From Saprospiraceae bacterium (lineage in GTDB: Bacteria > Bacteroidota > Bacteroidia > Chitinophagales > Saprospiraceae), in the NCBI GenBank assembly GCA_020629515.1, contig JAHDDE010000004.1, positions 74,555 through 130,519 on the forward strand: a DNA stretch of 55,965 nucleotides. Direction: 5' to 3'. The stretch's first letter is position 1, and each line of letters begins with the position of its first letter. A model generated the notes under the pieces. It made no database searches and was not told the DNA's origin. It worked only from the letters and a program-made list of their open reading frames with translations. The position numbers and the translations under genes were made by a program. Below are positions 34,430 through 44,173 of the stretch, piece by piece.

Positions 34430-35083
34430 ATGAGATCTGAAAAGAAGACTAAAAGGAAGGCAGGGAGACCCAAAGAACAAAAGAGCCTTAACACGGATGA
34501 TATTCTGAGACTAGCTCTTAAAAATTTTGCTAAAAAAGGATACGGAGGGTTAACCTTAAATGCAATTGCTAAGCAAACAGGAGTGGCAGATTCATTACTA
34601 CATTATCATTTTGGCTCTAAACAGGATCTTTGGAAACGGTCGATGAAGTTAGTCGGAGATGAAATATTTCGCGAGTTGAATGACTTGTTCGCAATAATTG
34701 ACGATATGACAGGTCTTGAAAAGTTAAGACTATTCAACAAAAAAATTGTACATGTGTCAGCGAAGTATCCAGAGTTTCAGCAGGTTGTGGTACAAGAGGT
34801 GTTTTCTGAAAATCCCCGATCTTCTTGGTTAATAGAAGAATTATTGGTCCCGATATTTGGATTTATGCAAACAGCTATCGATGAAGAAATGGACAAGGGT
34901 TCAATAAAGAAAATTCCTAAAGCAAATTTAACAAGTTTTATAATTGGGTCAATTACCACTTTATTCTCAAGATCCTTTCAAATGAATAAAATGTATGATA
35001 TTGATCCTTTTGATGATCAACAAATACAGCAGCACGCAGAAGTAATTAATGACTTAATCTTCAATGGGTTGATCTCGAAATAA
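34430..35083 (+). CDS. TetR/AcrR-family transcriptional regulator
   Basis: A 217-residue regulator with a basic N-terminal tail (KKTKRKAGRPKEQKS) and a TetR helix-turn-helix at about 22-68: ALKNFAKKGYGGLTLNAIAKQTGVADSLLHYHFGSKQDLW. The C-terminal helical part is the ligand-binding/dimer domain. It is transcribed away from the branched-chain/propionate operon across a 125-base gap, an arrangement typical for a repressor of the divergent operon. An acyl-CoA inducer would make sense but is inference. It is convergent with the KAS III-like gene, only 5 bases apart. Confidence 0.88.
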   Translation: MRSEKKTKRKAGRPKEQKSLNTDDILRLALKNFAKKGYGGLTLNAIAKQTGVADSLLHYHFGSKQDLWKRSMKLVGDEIFRELNDLFAIIDDMTGLEKLRLFNKKIVHVSAKYPEFQQVVVQEVFSENPRSSWLIEELLVPIFGFMQTAIDEEMDKGSIKKIPKANLTSFIIGSITTLFSRSFQMNKMYDIDPFDDQQIQQHAEVINDLIFNGLISK

Positions 35084-35088
35084 TTGGA

Positions 35089-36213
35089 TCACAGTTTTCT
35101 CACTATCAAACTGCCGATTGAATAGCCCGCGCCAAACGAGCAAATAAGGCCATATTCTCCAGGTTGAAAATCATCACTGTATCTATGAAATGCTATTAAT
35201 GATCCTGCAGAGGCAGTATTTGCAAATTCATCAAGTACTATTGGAGCTTCTTCAGCTGATGGGTCTCGGTTCAATAACAGACGACATATCAATTTATTCA
35301 TATTGATATTTGCTTGATGAAGCCACCATCTTTTTATTTGGTCATTTTTTAAATTAAGTTCATCTAAGTGTGCCGATATATGTTGAGCCGCCATAGGGCA
35401 TACCTCTTTGTAAACAGTTCGTCCATTTTGAGAGAAATACTGATCATCATCTAATGGTTTGGTGTCATTTGCATTTAATACATAACCGAAGTTAGATCTA
35501 ATATTATTAGAGTATTTAGTAAATGCTTTAGTACTCAATATCTCGAATGAGCAATTACTGGTGCAAGTATCGGCGGACTCTATTATTGTGGCCATTGAAA
35601 CATCTCCAAAAATAAAGTGACTATCCCTATCCCTAAAGTTGACTTGAGGAGATGTTAGTTCTGGATTAATCATTAAAACGCATTTGGCCGTCCCTGCTTT
35701 GACCATCTCATAGCCTCGCTGCAAAGCAAATGTGCCTGCAGAACAGGCTACCAACATATCAAACCCAAATCCCTCAATACCTAATGCCGCTTGAACTTCA
35801 ATCGCAATGGCGGGATAAGATCGTTGAGTATAAGCGCAGGATACGATGACGGCGTCTATATCTTCAGCCGACTTATTTGCTTTGATCATCGCGTCCTTTG
35901 CAGCATGGATGGCCATTTCGGCCTGATCAGATATTTCGTCATTATTACGTTTGGGGATTTCTGGTCTCATGCGTTCTAAATCAAGAATCCCCTTCTTTTG
36001 ATAGATATACCTTCTCTTGATTCCTGAAGCCTTTTCGATGAATTCTACTGAAGAATAGGCTTTGGCACTTAATGCTCCAGATTGAATCTCTTTGGCATTA
36101 GTATTATTGTAGACATCTACATATTCATTATAGCATGCGACTAATTCTTCATTAGTCAATGTGTATTCTGGTAGCCAGAGGCCAGTTCCACTTATCACTA
36201 TTTTATCAGCCAT
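35089..36213 (-). CDS. Beta-ketoacyl-ACP synthase III-like protein
   Basis: A thiolase-fold condensing enzyme of 374 residues with the KAS III triad: Cys157 (DMLVACSAGTF), His299 (WWLHQANINMN) and Asn332 (DEFANTASAG). KAS III (FabH) joins an acyl-CoA primer to malonyl-ACP to begin fatty-acid synthesis. The insert around 40-50 and 80-95 makes it longer than E. coli FabH (317), matching a separate beta-ketoacyl-ACP-synthase-III-like group seen in Bacteroidota. It may use branched acyl-CoAs from the neighbouring 2-oxoacid dehydrogenase as primers for iso-fatty acids, an inference from position only. Confidence 0.85.
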   Translation of the reverse strand: MADKIVISGTGLWLPEYTLTNEELVACYNEYVDVYNNTNAKEIQSGALSAKAYSSVEFIEKASGIKRRYIYQKKGILDLERMRPEIPKRNNDEISDQAEMAIHAAKDAMIKANKSAEDIDAVIVSCAYTQRSYPAIAIEVQAALGIEGFGFDMLVACSAGTFALQRGYEMVKAGTAKCVLMINPELTSPQVNFRDRDSHFIFGDVSMATIIESADTCTSNCSFEILSTKAFTKYSNNIRSNFGYVLNANDTKPLDDDQYFSQNGRTVYKEVCPMAAQHISAHLDELNLKNDQIKRWWLHQANINMNKLICRLLLNRDPSAEEAPIVLDEFANTASAGSLIAFHRYSDDFQPGEYGLICSFGAGYSIGSLIVRKL

Positions 36214-36276
36214 CGAGTCAATTTTGCGATCTTGGCGGCTAATATATCTACTTTATCACTTTACTAAGAGTTCATT

Positions 36277-38652
36277 TTAGGAAGTTTGTTTAGACTTGCC
36301 TTTTTCTTTGACCTTTTTTGAATGTGTCGATAATTCTTCTTCAAATGCTAAACTTACACGAATCGCCTTTAAACCAATGACTCCTTGTAGGTTTTGAAGC
36401 TCTACGATTTCTAGATCATTTTTGAGCAATCCCTCATAGATTAAGAAGTTGATATGAGACCTATATTCTTCTAATTCAGCTTGCTGAGTGAATACTATTA
36501 CCATCTTTCCAGGTTGAGTAATTCGTTCAGTCGTACCTTTTATATAGGCTTTATCAATTCTCTTTTTGATGATTTCATAACGGGCATTGTATGCACCATC
36601 TATATCGAAGTGCTTTTCGTCCAATCGATACCTAATGGAAAGTGGAGTACTATATACCATTATTAAGCTGGCGACATCAAGTGGCAACGGCAATTCTTTT
36701 TTAAGAAGTTGGTGTTCTCTTTCCATCTCACACATGGCTTTTAATTGCCATAAGTGCAAATTGCGGAGATGTAATGGTTTGAATTCTTTTGTAGGAGAGA
36801 TTTCCTGACCTATAAACATATTGTGCTCTACACCGTCTGTTTTATATCTCTCAAAGTAATGGGGAAATATTTCTTGTGCAGATTTCTGCTTCTTATCGAT
36901 GGAAGCTGCCATGGTTTTACCAATTATCTCCAGGGATTTATCATAGTCTTTTCGGTATTTATATATAATACCTAACTCTGGATGCAATAGGTCGAAGTAG
37001 TCTTTTATATCGGCATCAAACTCTTTTTTAATTGACTGTATCTCTCGTAGTATGGGATGTACGTTTTCTTTGATAAAGGCAATTACTTCTTGCTCGATAC
37101 CTGATGCTAAGTCTGAATTAATCTGTTCAATTAGAATATTACATTGAAATCGTACAGAGCTAATCAAGGGCATCGGCACTTTGGCTTCTGCTTTCTCCAA
37201 TAATGCAAGGATGTACGAAAGTTGATTAGATAGATCGTTGGCAATTGCGTTGTTACGGGCAACAGATGATCCAGATATATCTATCTGACCGTATAGAGCA
37301 TATAAGTCCTTAAGTACGATCTCTTCGAAAGAAGCATCACCACCATCTATTTGTTGGGTAAGAAACCTATTGGCCTCGTCATAAAACTTCCATTCAACAG
37401 ACGGATGTATAGCCGTACACTCGTGTTGTATTATAGCTGAGAGTAGATTGGATTGACCATCTATGAACCCCTTAACGGATGATTCTACTATAGGGATAAT
37501 CTGTCGAATGTTTTGCTCTACTATGCTATTAAATGAAAACAACTCTTTAGAACCGAATTCAAGGATTCCCATGACTTTGTCTTCATCTACAATAGGAATA
37601 GCCATATAGCTCTTAAAGCCAGCATCGGCTAAGCCTTTTAGGATTCCTAAAGTCGCTCCATTTTCCAAAAGAGTAGGGATATCACTTAATACCAAACTTT
37701 TATTCTTTGTAAACAATTGATCTTTACTATTGATACAAAATAGGTCATCTGTATTGCTTTTAATTTCTGTTGATAAGCCAAGACATGGAGTTGTTTGGTC
37801 CATGGTGGATAAGTGATCATTTAACCTGTCATAAAGGAGCAAATCTGTTTTAAGATCTGGGATTTGGAGATATGATCTCAGCACATCTTCTATCTCATCC
37901 ATTGTATCGAGATCTTTGTTGGACTTATTTTTGACAATCAATAAGTCTTTAAAATGGCTTAGAGCTTGGTCTCTCGTTGCATCAAACAGATTCACGATAC
38001 CGAATCCATTTAATACCCATGAATTTGGAGGGAAGTATTCTTGCCATAATTCCAAATTGTTTCCATTGTGCAATAATGTTTGGATAATTTCTGGGGATAG
38101 ATCTGGTTTTTCTCCAATTGGTTCTATTTCGTAAAATTCTGCATTAATCAAGGCTCGATAATGTCTAAGCATTCCCTGTTTGTCCCTAAGATTGCAAAAC
38201 TGTGAAGACCCAAAATGTAAACTGGTGTCATAAAAAGATTTTATTATCCAAGCGCATGAAAGAATATATTTATCTTTTGCACTTGCAAAAGCATCAGATC
38301 CCACAAAATCCACATTTCCATCTCTTCCAAAAATATCAATAAATCTATGAGACCTAAAGAGCACCGACTTATTGAATGGAGATGTGGCTAGTTTGATCTC
38401 ATTGCTTAAAAGAGACGGCGGGAACAGTTGATTCATCAAAAGGCAGATATCATCGTCGTATTTTTTAGATTTTTCATGCTCATAGATCCCTTCTATGAGA
38501 TCCTTTTTATGTTTTAGATTTTTAATGACATGATTAGCTCTATCCGCTGTGATTTGATTTGCAGATGATGTTTGCTTCTCTATGTTATGAATTAACTTAC
38601 GAAAACCTAATTTTTGGACAAATGGGGATTCCATGTACTCTTTTTTGATCAA
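36277..38652 (-). CDS. Large GAF-domain protein of unknown role
   Basis: A 791-residue soluble protein without signal peptide or obvious membrane helices. A GAF-like domain is seen in the middle (about 300-390: LFTKNKSLVLSDIPTLLENG...GFKSYMAIPIVDEDKVMGILEFGS). A long helical part follows (about 460-640), then a C-terminal domain with SLIMVYSTPLSIRYRLDEKHFDIDGAYNARYEIIKKRIDKA. The protein resembles ~790-residue GAF proteins known from Bacteroidota without assigned function. No kinase, cyclase or HTH output domain is recognisable. It lies 63 bases upstream of the KAS III-like gene on the same strand and could be co-transcribed with it. Confidence 0.65.
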   Translation of the reverse strand: MIKKEYMESPFVQKLGFRKLIHNIEKQTSSANQITADRANHVIKNLKHKKDLIEGIYEHEKSKKYDDDICLLMNQLFPPSLLSNEIKLATSPFNKSVLFRSHRFIDIFGRDGNVDFVGSDAFASAKDKYILSCAWIIKSFYDTSLHFGSSQFCNLRDKQGMLRHYRALINAEFYEIEPIGEKPDLSPEIIQTLLHNGNNLELWQEYFPPNSWVLNGFGIVNLFDATRDQALSHFKDLLIVKNKSNKDLDTMDEIEDVLRSYLQIPDLKTDLLLYDRLNDHLSTMDQTTPCLGLSTEIKSNTDDLFCINSKDQLFTKNKSLVLSDIPTLLENGATLGILKGLADAGFKSYMAIPIVDEDKVMGILEFGSKELFSFNSIVEQNIRQIIPIVESSVKGFIDGQSNLLSAIIQHECTAIHPSVEWKFYDEANRFLTQQIDGGDASFEEIVLKDLYALYGQIDISGSSVARNNAIANDLSNQLSYILALLEKAEAKVPMPLISSVRFQCNILIEQINSDLASGIEQEVIAFIKENVHPILREIQSIKKEFDADIKDYFDLLHPELGIIYKYRKDYDKSLEIIGKTMAASIDKKQKSAQEIFPHYFERYKTDGVEHNMFIGQEISPTKEFKPLHLRNLHLWQLKAMCEMEREHQLLKKELPLPLDVASLIMVYSTPLSIRYRLDEKHFDIDGAYNARYEIIKKRIDKAYIKGTTERITQPGKMVIVFTQQAELEEYRSHINFLIYEGLLKNDLEIVELQNLQGVIGLKAIRVSLAFEEELSTHSKKVKEKGKSKQTS

Positions 38653-38825
38653 TAACCTTTACTATAACAATATAAAACCATCAGAAGGTTTTATAATGAT
38701 GATAATTTTATAGATCTAATATCTTGCCAGATAAAAAAACAAATCATAAAAACCTATATGACTTGTTGTTTTGAAGACAATTTTTTATCACCTCACTTGT
38801 ACTGCCTCATTGCTTAATCTAAGTA

Positions 38826-39509
38826 CTACTTATTTTGTTGGGACTGGTAATATTCGAATACTTTAGTAAATTCTTCATTATTTAAAGAAGCTGGATTTTT
38901 TCTGATTTTAGTTTCTTCAGAACTCATGGCCTCGAACACAGCGTCAACAGCCGTATCTGTAATGAAATCCTCTAATGATCCAGAAATTTTGTTTTTTGCA
39001 AAGGTGTTGTATGTACTCACCGCAATATCCCAATATTTGGTTTCAGGTATGGCTTTTAAAGCGGAAGATATCTTATCATTATAACGACTTTTTATGGTAG
39101 AACTCATTGCCTCTTTTAACAGCAAGCTCGCAGCATTATCATTGCCATTCAAAATATTAGCTGCTCCATTTATTTTTAAGTCTTTTATTGCCTCGTTCAT
39201 AATAGCATTTCCCTGGGCATATATCATACCAGAAGAGGATTTTAGGAGATTATCAACTTTTGTGATTTCTTTAGTCAATCCTAGAGTCCTAAGTGTAGAA
39301 ATAATCGGTCTAACTTCTTCGGGAAGAATGGATTCTATACCATTTTGTTGAGTTTTGGACAACATGGTCAAGGCGTTCGCAGAACTACCACTCATAAGGT
39401 TTTTAACTGCATTTATGGTCTCGGATTCTGAGGGGCGATAGTCGTTGTTTTTAGTTGTGGAGCACGATGCTAAGAATATACATGCCAAAAAGATAGTTAG
39501 TAAGCGCAT
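38826..39509 (-). CDS. DUF4197 lipoprotein
   Basis: A 227-residue lipoprotein (LACIFLASC, Cys16) with the DUF4197 pattern: an N-terminal helical part, LPEEVRPIISTLRTLGLTKEITKVDNLL, NEAIKDLKINGAANILNGNDNAA and the C-terminal YWDIAVSTYNTFA. The family is widespread in Gram-negatives and has no known function. It stands alone between the GAF gene (173-base gap with no visible feature) and the divergent channel gene. Confidence 0.78.
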   Translation of the reverse strand: MRLLTIFLACIFLASCSTTKNNDYRPSESETINAVKNLMSGSSANALTMLSKTQQNGIESILPEEVRPIISTLRTLGLTKEITKVDNLLKSSSGMIYAQGNAIMNEAIKDLKINGAANILNGNDNAASLLLKEAMSSTIKSRYNDKISSALKAIPETKYWDIAVSTYNTFAKNKISGSLEDFITDTAVDAVFEAMSSEETKIRKNPASLNNEEFTKVFEYYQSQQNK

Positions 39510-39608
39510 TTTTATTTTTATGACGAATGGTATAATTCAAGGTAACAAAATACTATTCAGTTAGATCATATCAGGAACATTAGTTATATTTCATCCAACA
39601 AAACTTCT

Positions 39609-40334
39609 ATGATGTCACCACTTATTGCAGAATTTTTAGGTACAACTATTTTGATTTTATTAGGTAATGGGGTTGTTGCTAATGTTTTATTAAACAAGAC
39701 TAAAGGAAACGATTCTGGACTTATAGTTATCGCATTCGGTTGGGCTATTGCTGTTTTTGTTGGTGTTTTTATAACGGCGTCTATAAGTGGTGCGCATCTT
39801 AATCCAGCAGTTACCCTGGGTTTAGCTATTACGGGAGATTTTGCTTGGTCTCAAGTTGGTGCATATATGATAGCACAATTGTTTGGTGCCATGTTAGGAA
39901 CAACTTTAGTATGGTTAATGTATCGTCCTCATTACGAAAACACAAACGATCCTAATCTAATAAAAGATACTTTTTGCAATGCTCCCGCAATCGATAACAA
40001 GTTTTCTAATTTGTTGTCAGAGGTTTTAGGGACATTCGTTTTAGTATATGGTGTGTTACATATTGCTGGTGCGGCAGTAGGAGATACTCCGGCCTCTTTG
40101 GGAGCTTTAGATGCACTGCCAGTGGCTTTGATTGTTTTAGGGGTAGGTTTGTCTCTTGGAGGTACTACTGGTTATGCGATCAATCCAGCTCGAGATTTAG
40201 GCCCAAGAATTGCTCATGCGATATTACCTATAAGTAATAAGGGAGGTAACGATTGGCCTTATTCGTGGGTACCAGTACTAGGACCATTTTTAGGTGCTAC
40301 TCTTGCGGCATTGGTTATGAATTTTATTGGATAA
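39609..40334 (+). CDS. glpF: MIP-family channel, glycerol facilitator-like
   Basis: A six-helix aquaporin-fold channel of 241 residues with both NPA boxes: SGAHLNPAVTLG in the first half and YAINPARDLGPR in the second. The Asp after the second NPAR and the GFP-length loops are signs of the glycerol-conducting subgroup rather than water-only aquaporins. It would let glycerol or small polyols cross the inner membrane. No glycerol kinase gene is adjacent. It converges with the SDR at 40338, with only 3 bases between stops. Confidence 0.92.
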   Translation: MMSPLIAEFLGTTILILLGNGVVANVLLNKTKGNDSGLIVIAFGWAIAVFVGVFITASISGAHLNPAVTLGLAITGDFAWSQVGAYMIAQLFGAMLGTTLVWLMYRPHYENTNDPNLIKDTFCNAPAIDNKFSNLLSEVLGTFVLVYGVLHIAGAAVGDTPASLGALDALPVALIVLGVGLSLGGTTGYAINPARDLGPRIAHAILPISNKGGNDWPYSWVPVLGPFLGATLAALVMNFIG

Positions 40335-40337
40335 ATC

Positions 40338-41093
40338 TTATGCGGTTTGACCTCCATCGATAGGTAGGCACAATCCAGTAATAAAAGAGCTATTCTCATC
40401 TGCTAACCACAAAATAGCATTGCTAATATCACTTACTTCCCCATAACGTCCCACGGGGATGGTACGGATTAGTACCTCTCTCAACTCTTCTTTCTGTTCG
40501 AACATACTTTCCACTAATGGAGTATTAGTAAATACTGGACATACTGCATTAATTCTTATACCAGTTTTAGCGTATTCTACTGCAGCAGTTTTCGTCATAC
40601 CTATGACAGCATGTTTGCTGGCTACATAGGCCAATTGTCTGGGAAGCGCCCTCAAACCAGCGATAGAAGAAATATTAATAATTACACCCGATTTCTTTTG
40701 ATCCATTATAGCTAATTCTTCTTTCATACAGTAGAATACGCCAGTTTGATTAATGGCTACGATATTATCCCAGTCTTCTAATGTATGCTCAGCGGTCTTG
40801 TAGGAATTTTTCCCACCTATTCCAGCATTATTAAGTGCTATATCTAAAGATCCAAAGTCTTCAACAACTTGTTGGATGGTGGATTTTACGTCTTCATAAA
40901 TCTTAACATCAAGGAGGTATGCTTTCGCTTTAATACCCTGTGCTTTTAACTCTTTTTCTGTTTGGAGGTTGTTATCCTTATTCCAATCAGCTATTGCTAC
41001 ATTAGCACCACGGTGACCAAATTCTTTAGCACACTCTTTACCGATCCCCGAAGCTCCGCCCGTGATAAATACAGTTTTACCCTTAAAATCCAT
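40338..41093 (-). CDS. SDR-family oxidoreductase
   Basis: A 251-residue classical short-chain dehydrogenase: TGGASGIG loop at 11-18, NNAGIGG, ISSIAGLRALP, catalytic YVASK and the C-terminal LPIDGGQTA. Asp at the end of the second strand (IADWNKD) favours NAD(H). It follows a MaoC-type hydratase by 19 bases, so the pair may reduce/hydrate acyl-CoA or related substrates. The residues do not point to a single substrate. Confidence 0.85.
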   Translation of the reverse strand: MDFKGKTVFITGGASGIGKECAKEFGHRGANVAIADWNKDNNLQTEKELKAQGIKAKAYLLDVKIYEDVKSTIQQVVEDFGSLDIALNNAGIGGKNSYKTAEHTLEDWDNIVAINQTGVFYCMKEELAIMDQKKSGVIINISSIAGLRALPRQLAYVASKHAVIGMTKTAAVEYAKTGIRINAVCPVFTNTPLVESMFEQKEELREVLIRTIPVGRYGEVSDISNAILWLADENSSFITGLCLPIDGGQTA

Positions 41094-41112
41094 TAGTACG
41101 TATTAGTCCGAA

Positions 41113-41565
41113 TTATTCGAACATTAGAGAAATCATTTCAGCAATACATGCAGGTTTCTCGACTCCTTTAATTTCTATTTTGGCGTGCCAAGTAACTTTT
41201 ACGCCATTATTAGGATAGTCTTCGATTTCTGCAAGGGTAAATTTACATTTTAATTCGCTCCCTACGGGTACATGATGAGGGAATCTCACTTTATTTAAAC
41301 CATAATTCACTCCCATTTTTACGCTGGTTACACTCATCGCATCTTCGATAAACTTCGGAATTAAAGAAAGAGAATAAAATCCATGGGCTATAGGCCCTCC
41401 GAATGGGGATTTCTTGGCTTTATCAGGGTCAATATGAATCCATTGGAAATCTTTGGTTGCATTAGCGAATTCGTTCACTAATTCTTGAGTGACTAAAAAC
41501 CAATCAGGCGAAGTTATGGTTGTACCTTTTGCTGATTTTAGTTCATCTAAGTTTGTAAAGTTCAT
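41113..41565 (-). CDS. MaoC-family hydratase
   Basis: A hot-dog-fold protein, 150 residues from the ATG at 41565. The hydratase motif is complete: FANATKDFQWIHIDPDKA with Asp and His as catalytic pair, then SPFGGPIAHGFYSLSL. Family members hydrate (R)-specific enoyl-CoA. The open frame goes back to 41649, but the extra 28 residues do not look like the family. It sits between the CrtZ-like gene (90 bases upstream) and the SDR. Substrate not known. Confidence 0.87.
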   Translation of the reverse strand: MNFTNLDELKSAKGTTITSPDWFLVTQELVNEFANATKDFQWIHIDPDKAKKSPFGGPIAHGFYSLSLIPKFIEDAMSVTSVKMGVNYGLNKVRFPHHVPVGSELKCKFTLAEIEDYPNNGVKVTWHAKIEIKGVEKPACIAEMISLMFE

Positions 41566-41655
41566 AGTAGCTGGATTTATGACCTCAATATAAAAGAGAA
41601 AACATAAGGACTGATTTAAAATATTGGCATTTGACTTGTGAGTGGACAAGTTGTT

Positions 41656-42141
41656 TTAATGATGTTCTACTCGGTCTTGATTCCTTTTGAAGTATTTAGG
41701 GTTCACAACAAGTAGCCCAAACGATTCACAATCTTCCTTAGTGTGCTTGGCATGATGAGCACCATGGGCCTTTAGGATACCTCGAGAATATTTACTATCT
41801 AATTGCTTGAACCATCTAAAGCGCTGATGAATATAAACGTCATGGATTAAAAAATAAATTAAACCATATATGGATATTCCAATTCCAACAAAAAGCAAAT
41901 ATCGATAATCGGCATATAAGCTCCCTAAAATGTAACATGTCATACTCGGAAGAGCAAAGACTATGAAAAAGCGATCGTTTTTTTCCCAAAATCCTTCTTT
42001 TTCATATTTAGGTTTATGATGATCTTCATGCCAACTCCATAAAATTCCATGCATCAAATATTTATGGGCGAACCATGCCACGAATTCCATTAATATCACT
42101 GCGCCAATCGTAAATAGGACATAGGATAGTGGAGTATTCAT
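41656..42141 (-). CDS. crtZ: CrtZ-like beta-carotene hydroxylase
   Basis: A 161-residue membrane di-iron hydroxylase with the full histidine set: HKYLMH (about 26-31), HEDHH (38-42), HDVYIHQR and HGAHHAKH. These match CrtZ, which adds hydroxyls to beta-carotene to give zeaxanthin, the usual pigment of yellow-orange Bacteroidota. Four membrane spans are predicted by eye. It lies 32 bases downstream of the histidine kinase gene. A related fatty-acid hydroxylase role is possible but the length and motif spacing fit CrtZ well. Other carotenoid genes are not in the window. Confidence 0.88.
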   Translation of the reverse strand: MNTPLSYVLFTIGAVILMEFVAWFAHKYLMHGILWSWHEDHHKPKYEKEGFWEKNDRFFIVFALPSMTCYILGSLYADYRYLLFVGIGISIYGLIYFLIHDVYIHQRFRWFKQLDSKYSRGILKAHGAHHAKHTKEDCESFGLLVVNPKYFKRNQDRVEHH

Positions 42142-42173
42142 TGGAATAATTTTTCCAAATATAATGAGAATTG

Positions 42174-44084
42174 TTATAAGATTACTCGCTCCAGTTGATC
42201 AGAATAAATACTTCTAATAAGTGGCAATTCCACAAAGAAGTCTGATCCTTTTCCTTCTGTAGATTCAAAATACAACGTGCCACCGATGGAGTCAATCATG
42301 TTAGCAGCTATAGCTAATCCCAAACCTGATCCACTTGACTTAGTGGTGAATTTAGGTTTGAATATTTTAGATTGCATTTCAGAGGGTATACCGATTCCAT
42401 TATCTCTCACTCTAATGATGGCTTTATTCTCCTCCTTCCAAAGTTTAAGTTCTATGATGCCTTTTCTATCTGAAGGTATAGCTTGGATAGAGTTTTTAAC
42501 AAGATTGTTGAGCACTCTTAAGAGATGATTTTTATCCGCATAGGCACCTATGTCATCTATTGGTTCGATAAGCTTAATTTCCATATCACCTCTTTTTCTA
42601 AAAAGGTCATGTATTGTTTCTACAATGTCGTTAAGAATGACTTTTTCATTATTAGTTTTAGGAAGGCTTCCAAAGTTAGAAAACTCATCTGCGATTTGTT
42701 TTAAGTTTTCAACTTGTGCCATAAGAGTATGGCACATTTTTCTGGTTAATTCTTCAATATTGGGTCTTTTAGCCTGAATACTGAACTCCAAGTGCTGAAG
42801 ACTTAGTTTCATTGGAGTCAAAGGATTTTTTATTTCATGAGCAACCTGTTTAGACATTTCTCGCCAGGCATTATCTCGTTCGGTCTGAGCTAATAAAGAT
42901 GCATTATCTTGTAATTTTTCTATCATGCCATTATACTCATTGATTAGATCTCCGATCTCATCATTTCCAATCCATTGAATTTTTTTATTGTCTTTGTTGA
43001 GTTTTACGGCTTTTAGTGTATTTCCCAATTCAATTAGGGGCGTTCTAATATAATCAGACAATGAAATAGCAATTACAAAACCGATCAGAAATAAAAATAC
43101 ATATGTATTTAGAAGAGCTTGGGTGAAGGATTTCTGAAAGTCTACGGAGGCGCTCGTCGTCTCCATATGTTGAATCTGATAAATGGATACTAATCCGATC
43201 GCTACAAAACTAAATATCAATGTGAACAGCATCGAGAATTGGATCCGATTGCGAAGTTGAGATCTTCCTGCCAGACTAAATTGCCATGTGGCTGGTAATA
43301 CTTTAAATTTTTGATTGACAAGTGCAACGGGAACATATACTAATCCACAAAGCAAAAATATTAAGGAGAAAAGGCTAAAAGCATCGATGAGAGGGATAGG
43401 GCCTCTTCCTAAAACAGTTTGTTCTACATAAAAAATAATAATCGCCAAAAATGAGCCTAACACAATAGTCCACAAGACTAACCAAATAAGATTTGGTTTT
43501 TTTTGATCCATAAAGAGATCTAAGAAAAGAAAAAATGATGCGCATATCACACTTGTCACAAGCGAATTAGTAATGGTATGATATGTAGAGATAAGGATGA
43601 GGGCACTCGAAAGTGAATAGAATATAATTCGATGGTTAACTGATGAAGAGCTTAACAATGATCGAAAATAGTAGAGATAGGTAAAAAGTGAAAAAAACGA
43701 TATTATCACAAAACATAGAGAAAAAATTGTAGTGGAATAAAGTCTTGTAATTTCTAAAATTGAAAACCACCCTAAACCAAGAATGCTTTCTAATGCTATG
43801 ATAAATGAACTCACGAAAACTCCAGATATCAATGCCGTAATATAGACTTTAATTGGGTTCGTTGTAGAGAAGGTATTAGATTGATTGTTGAATATAGCCA
43901 AAGGCACTAATCCTACTAAAAAGAGGATATCTATGGCTATTAAAGAATGCTGGATTTTGTGGTTTAAAAGGACCACTATACTTAATAACAGCAACGCAAT
44001 TGTGTATTTATGGGAGACTACAAACGTGCTTATATTATAATCCTTAATGTAGGAATTATCTATTGAGACTTTCAATTTCATCAT
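42174..44084 (-). CDS. Multi-span membrane sensor histidine kinase (NtrY-like)
   Basis: A 636-residue kinase. About ten hydrophobic helices fill the first ~345 residues, followed by a HAMP linker (DYIRTPLIELGNTLKAVK), the dimer/phospho-acceptor H box VAHEIKNPLTPMKLSLQHLE (split here; phospho-His416), and a full ATPase part with NNLVKNSIQAIP (N box), RVRDNGIGIP (G1) and SGSGLGLAIAANM (G2). The NPLTPMKLS form of the H box is that of NtrY-type kinases. No response regulator gene is adjacent in the window, so its partner is encoded elsewhere. Signal unknown. It starts the minus-strand group that continues with the CrtZ-like gene. Confidence 0.9.
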   Translation of the reverse strand: MMKLKVSIDNSYIKDYNISTFVVSHKYTIALLLLSIVVLLNHKIQHSLIAIDILFLVGLVPLAIFNNQSNTFSTTNPIKVYITALISGVFVSSFIIALESILGLGWFSILEITRLYSTTIFSLCFVIISFFSLFTYLYYFRSLLSSSSVNHRIIFYSLSSALILISTYHTITNSLVTSVICASFFLFLDLFMDQKKPNLIWLVLWTIVLGSFLAIIIFYVEQTVLGRGPIPLIDAFSLFSLIFLLCGLVYVPVALVNQKFKVLPATWQFSLAGRSQLRNRIQFSMLFTLIFSFVAIGLVSIYQIQHMETTSASVDFQKSFTQALLNTYVFLFLIGFVIAISLSDYIRTPLIELGNTLKAVKLNKDNKKIQWIGNDEIGDLINEYNGMIEKLQDNASLLAQTERDNAWREMSKQVAHEIKNPLTPMKLSLQHLEFSIQAKRPNIEELTRKMCHTLMAQVENLKQIADEFSNFGSLPKTNNEKVILNDIVETIHDLFRKRGDMEIKLIEPIDDIGAYADKNHLLRVLNNLVKNSIQAIPSDRKGIIELKLWKEENKAIIRVRDNGIGIPSEMQSKIFKPKFTTKSSGSGLGLAIAANMIDSIGGTLYFESTEGKGSDFFVELPLIRSIYSDQLERVIL

Positions 44085-44173
44085 TATTATATATTAAAGA
44101 TAATTATAATATGTATTGAGCGATAGTACATCTCATTATTTTATTGAGTTATGTACGACTTTAGACTACTTTT

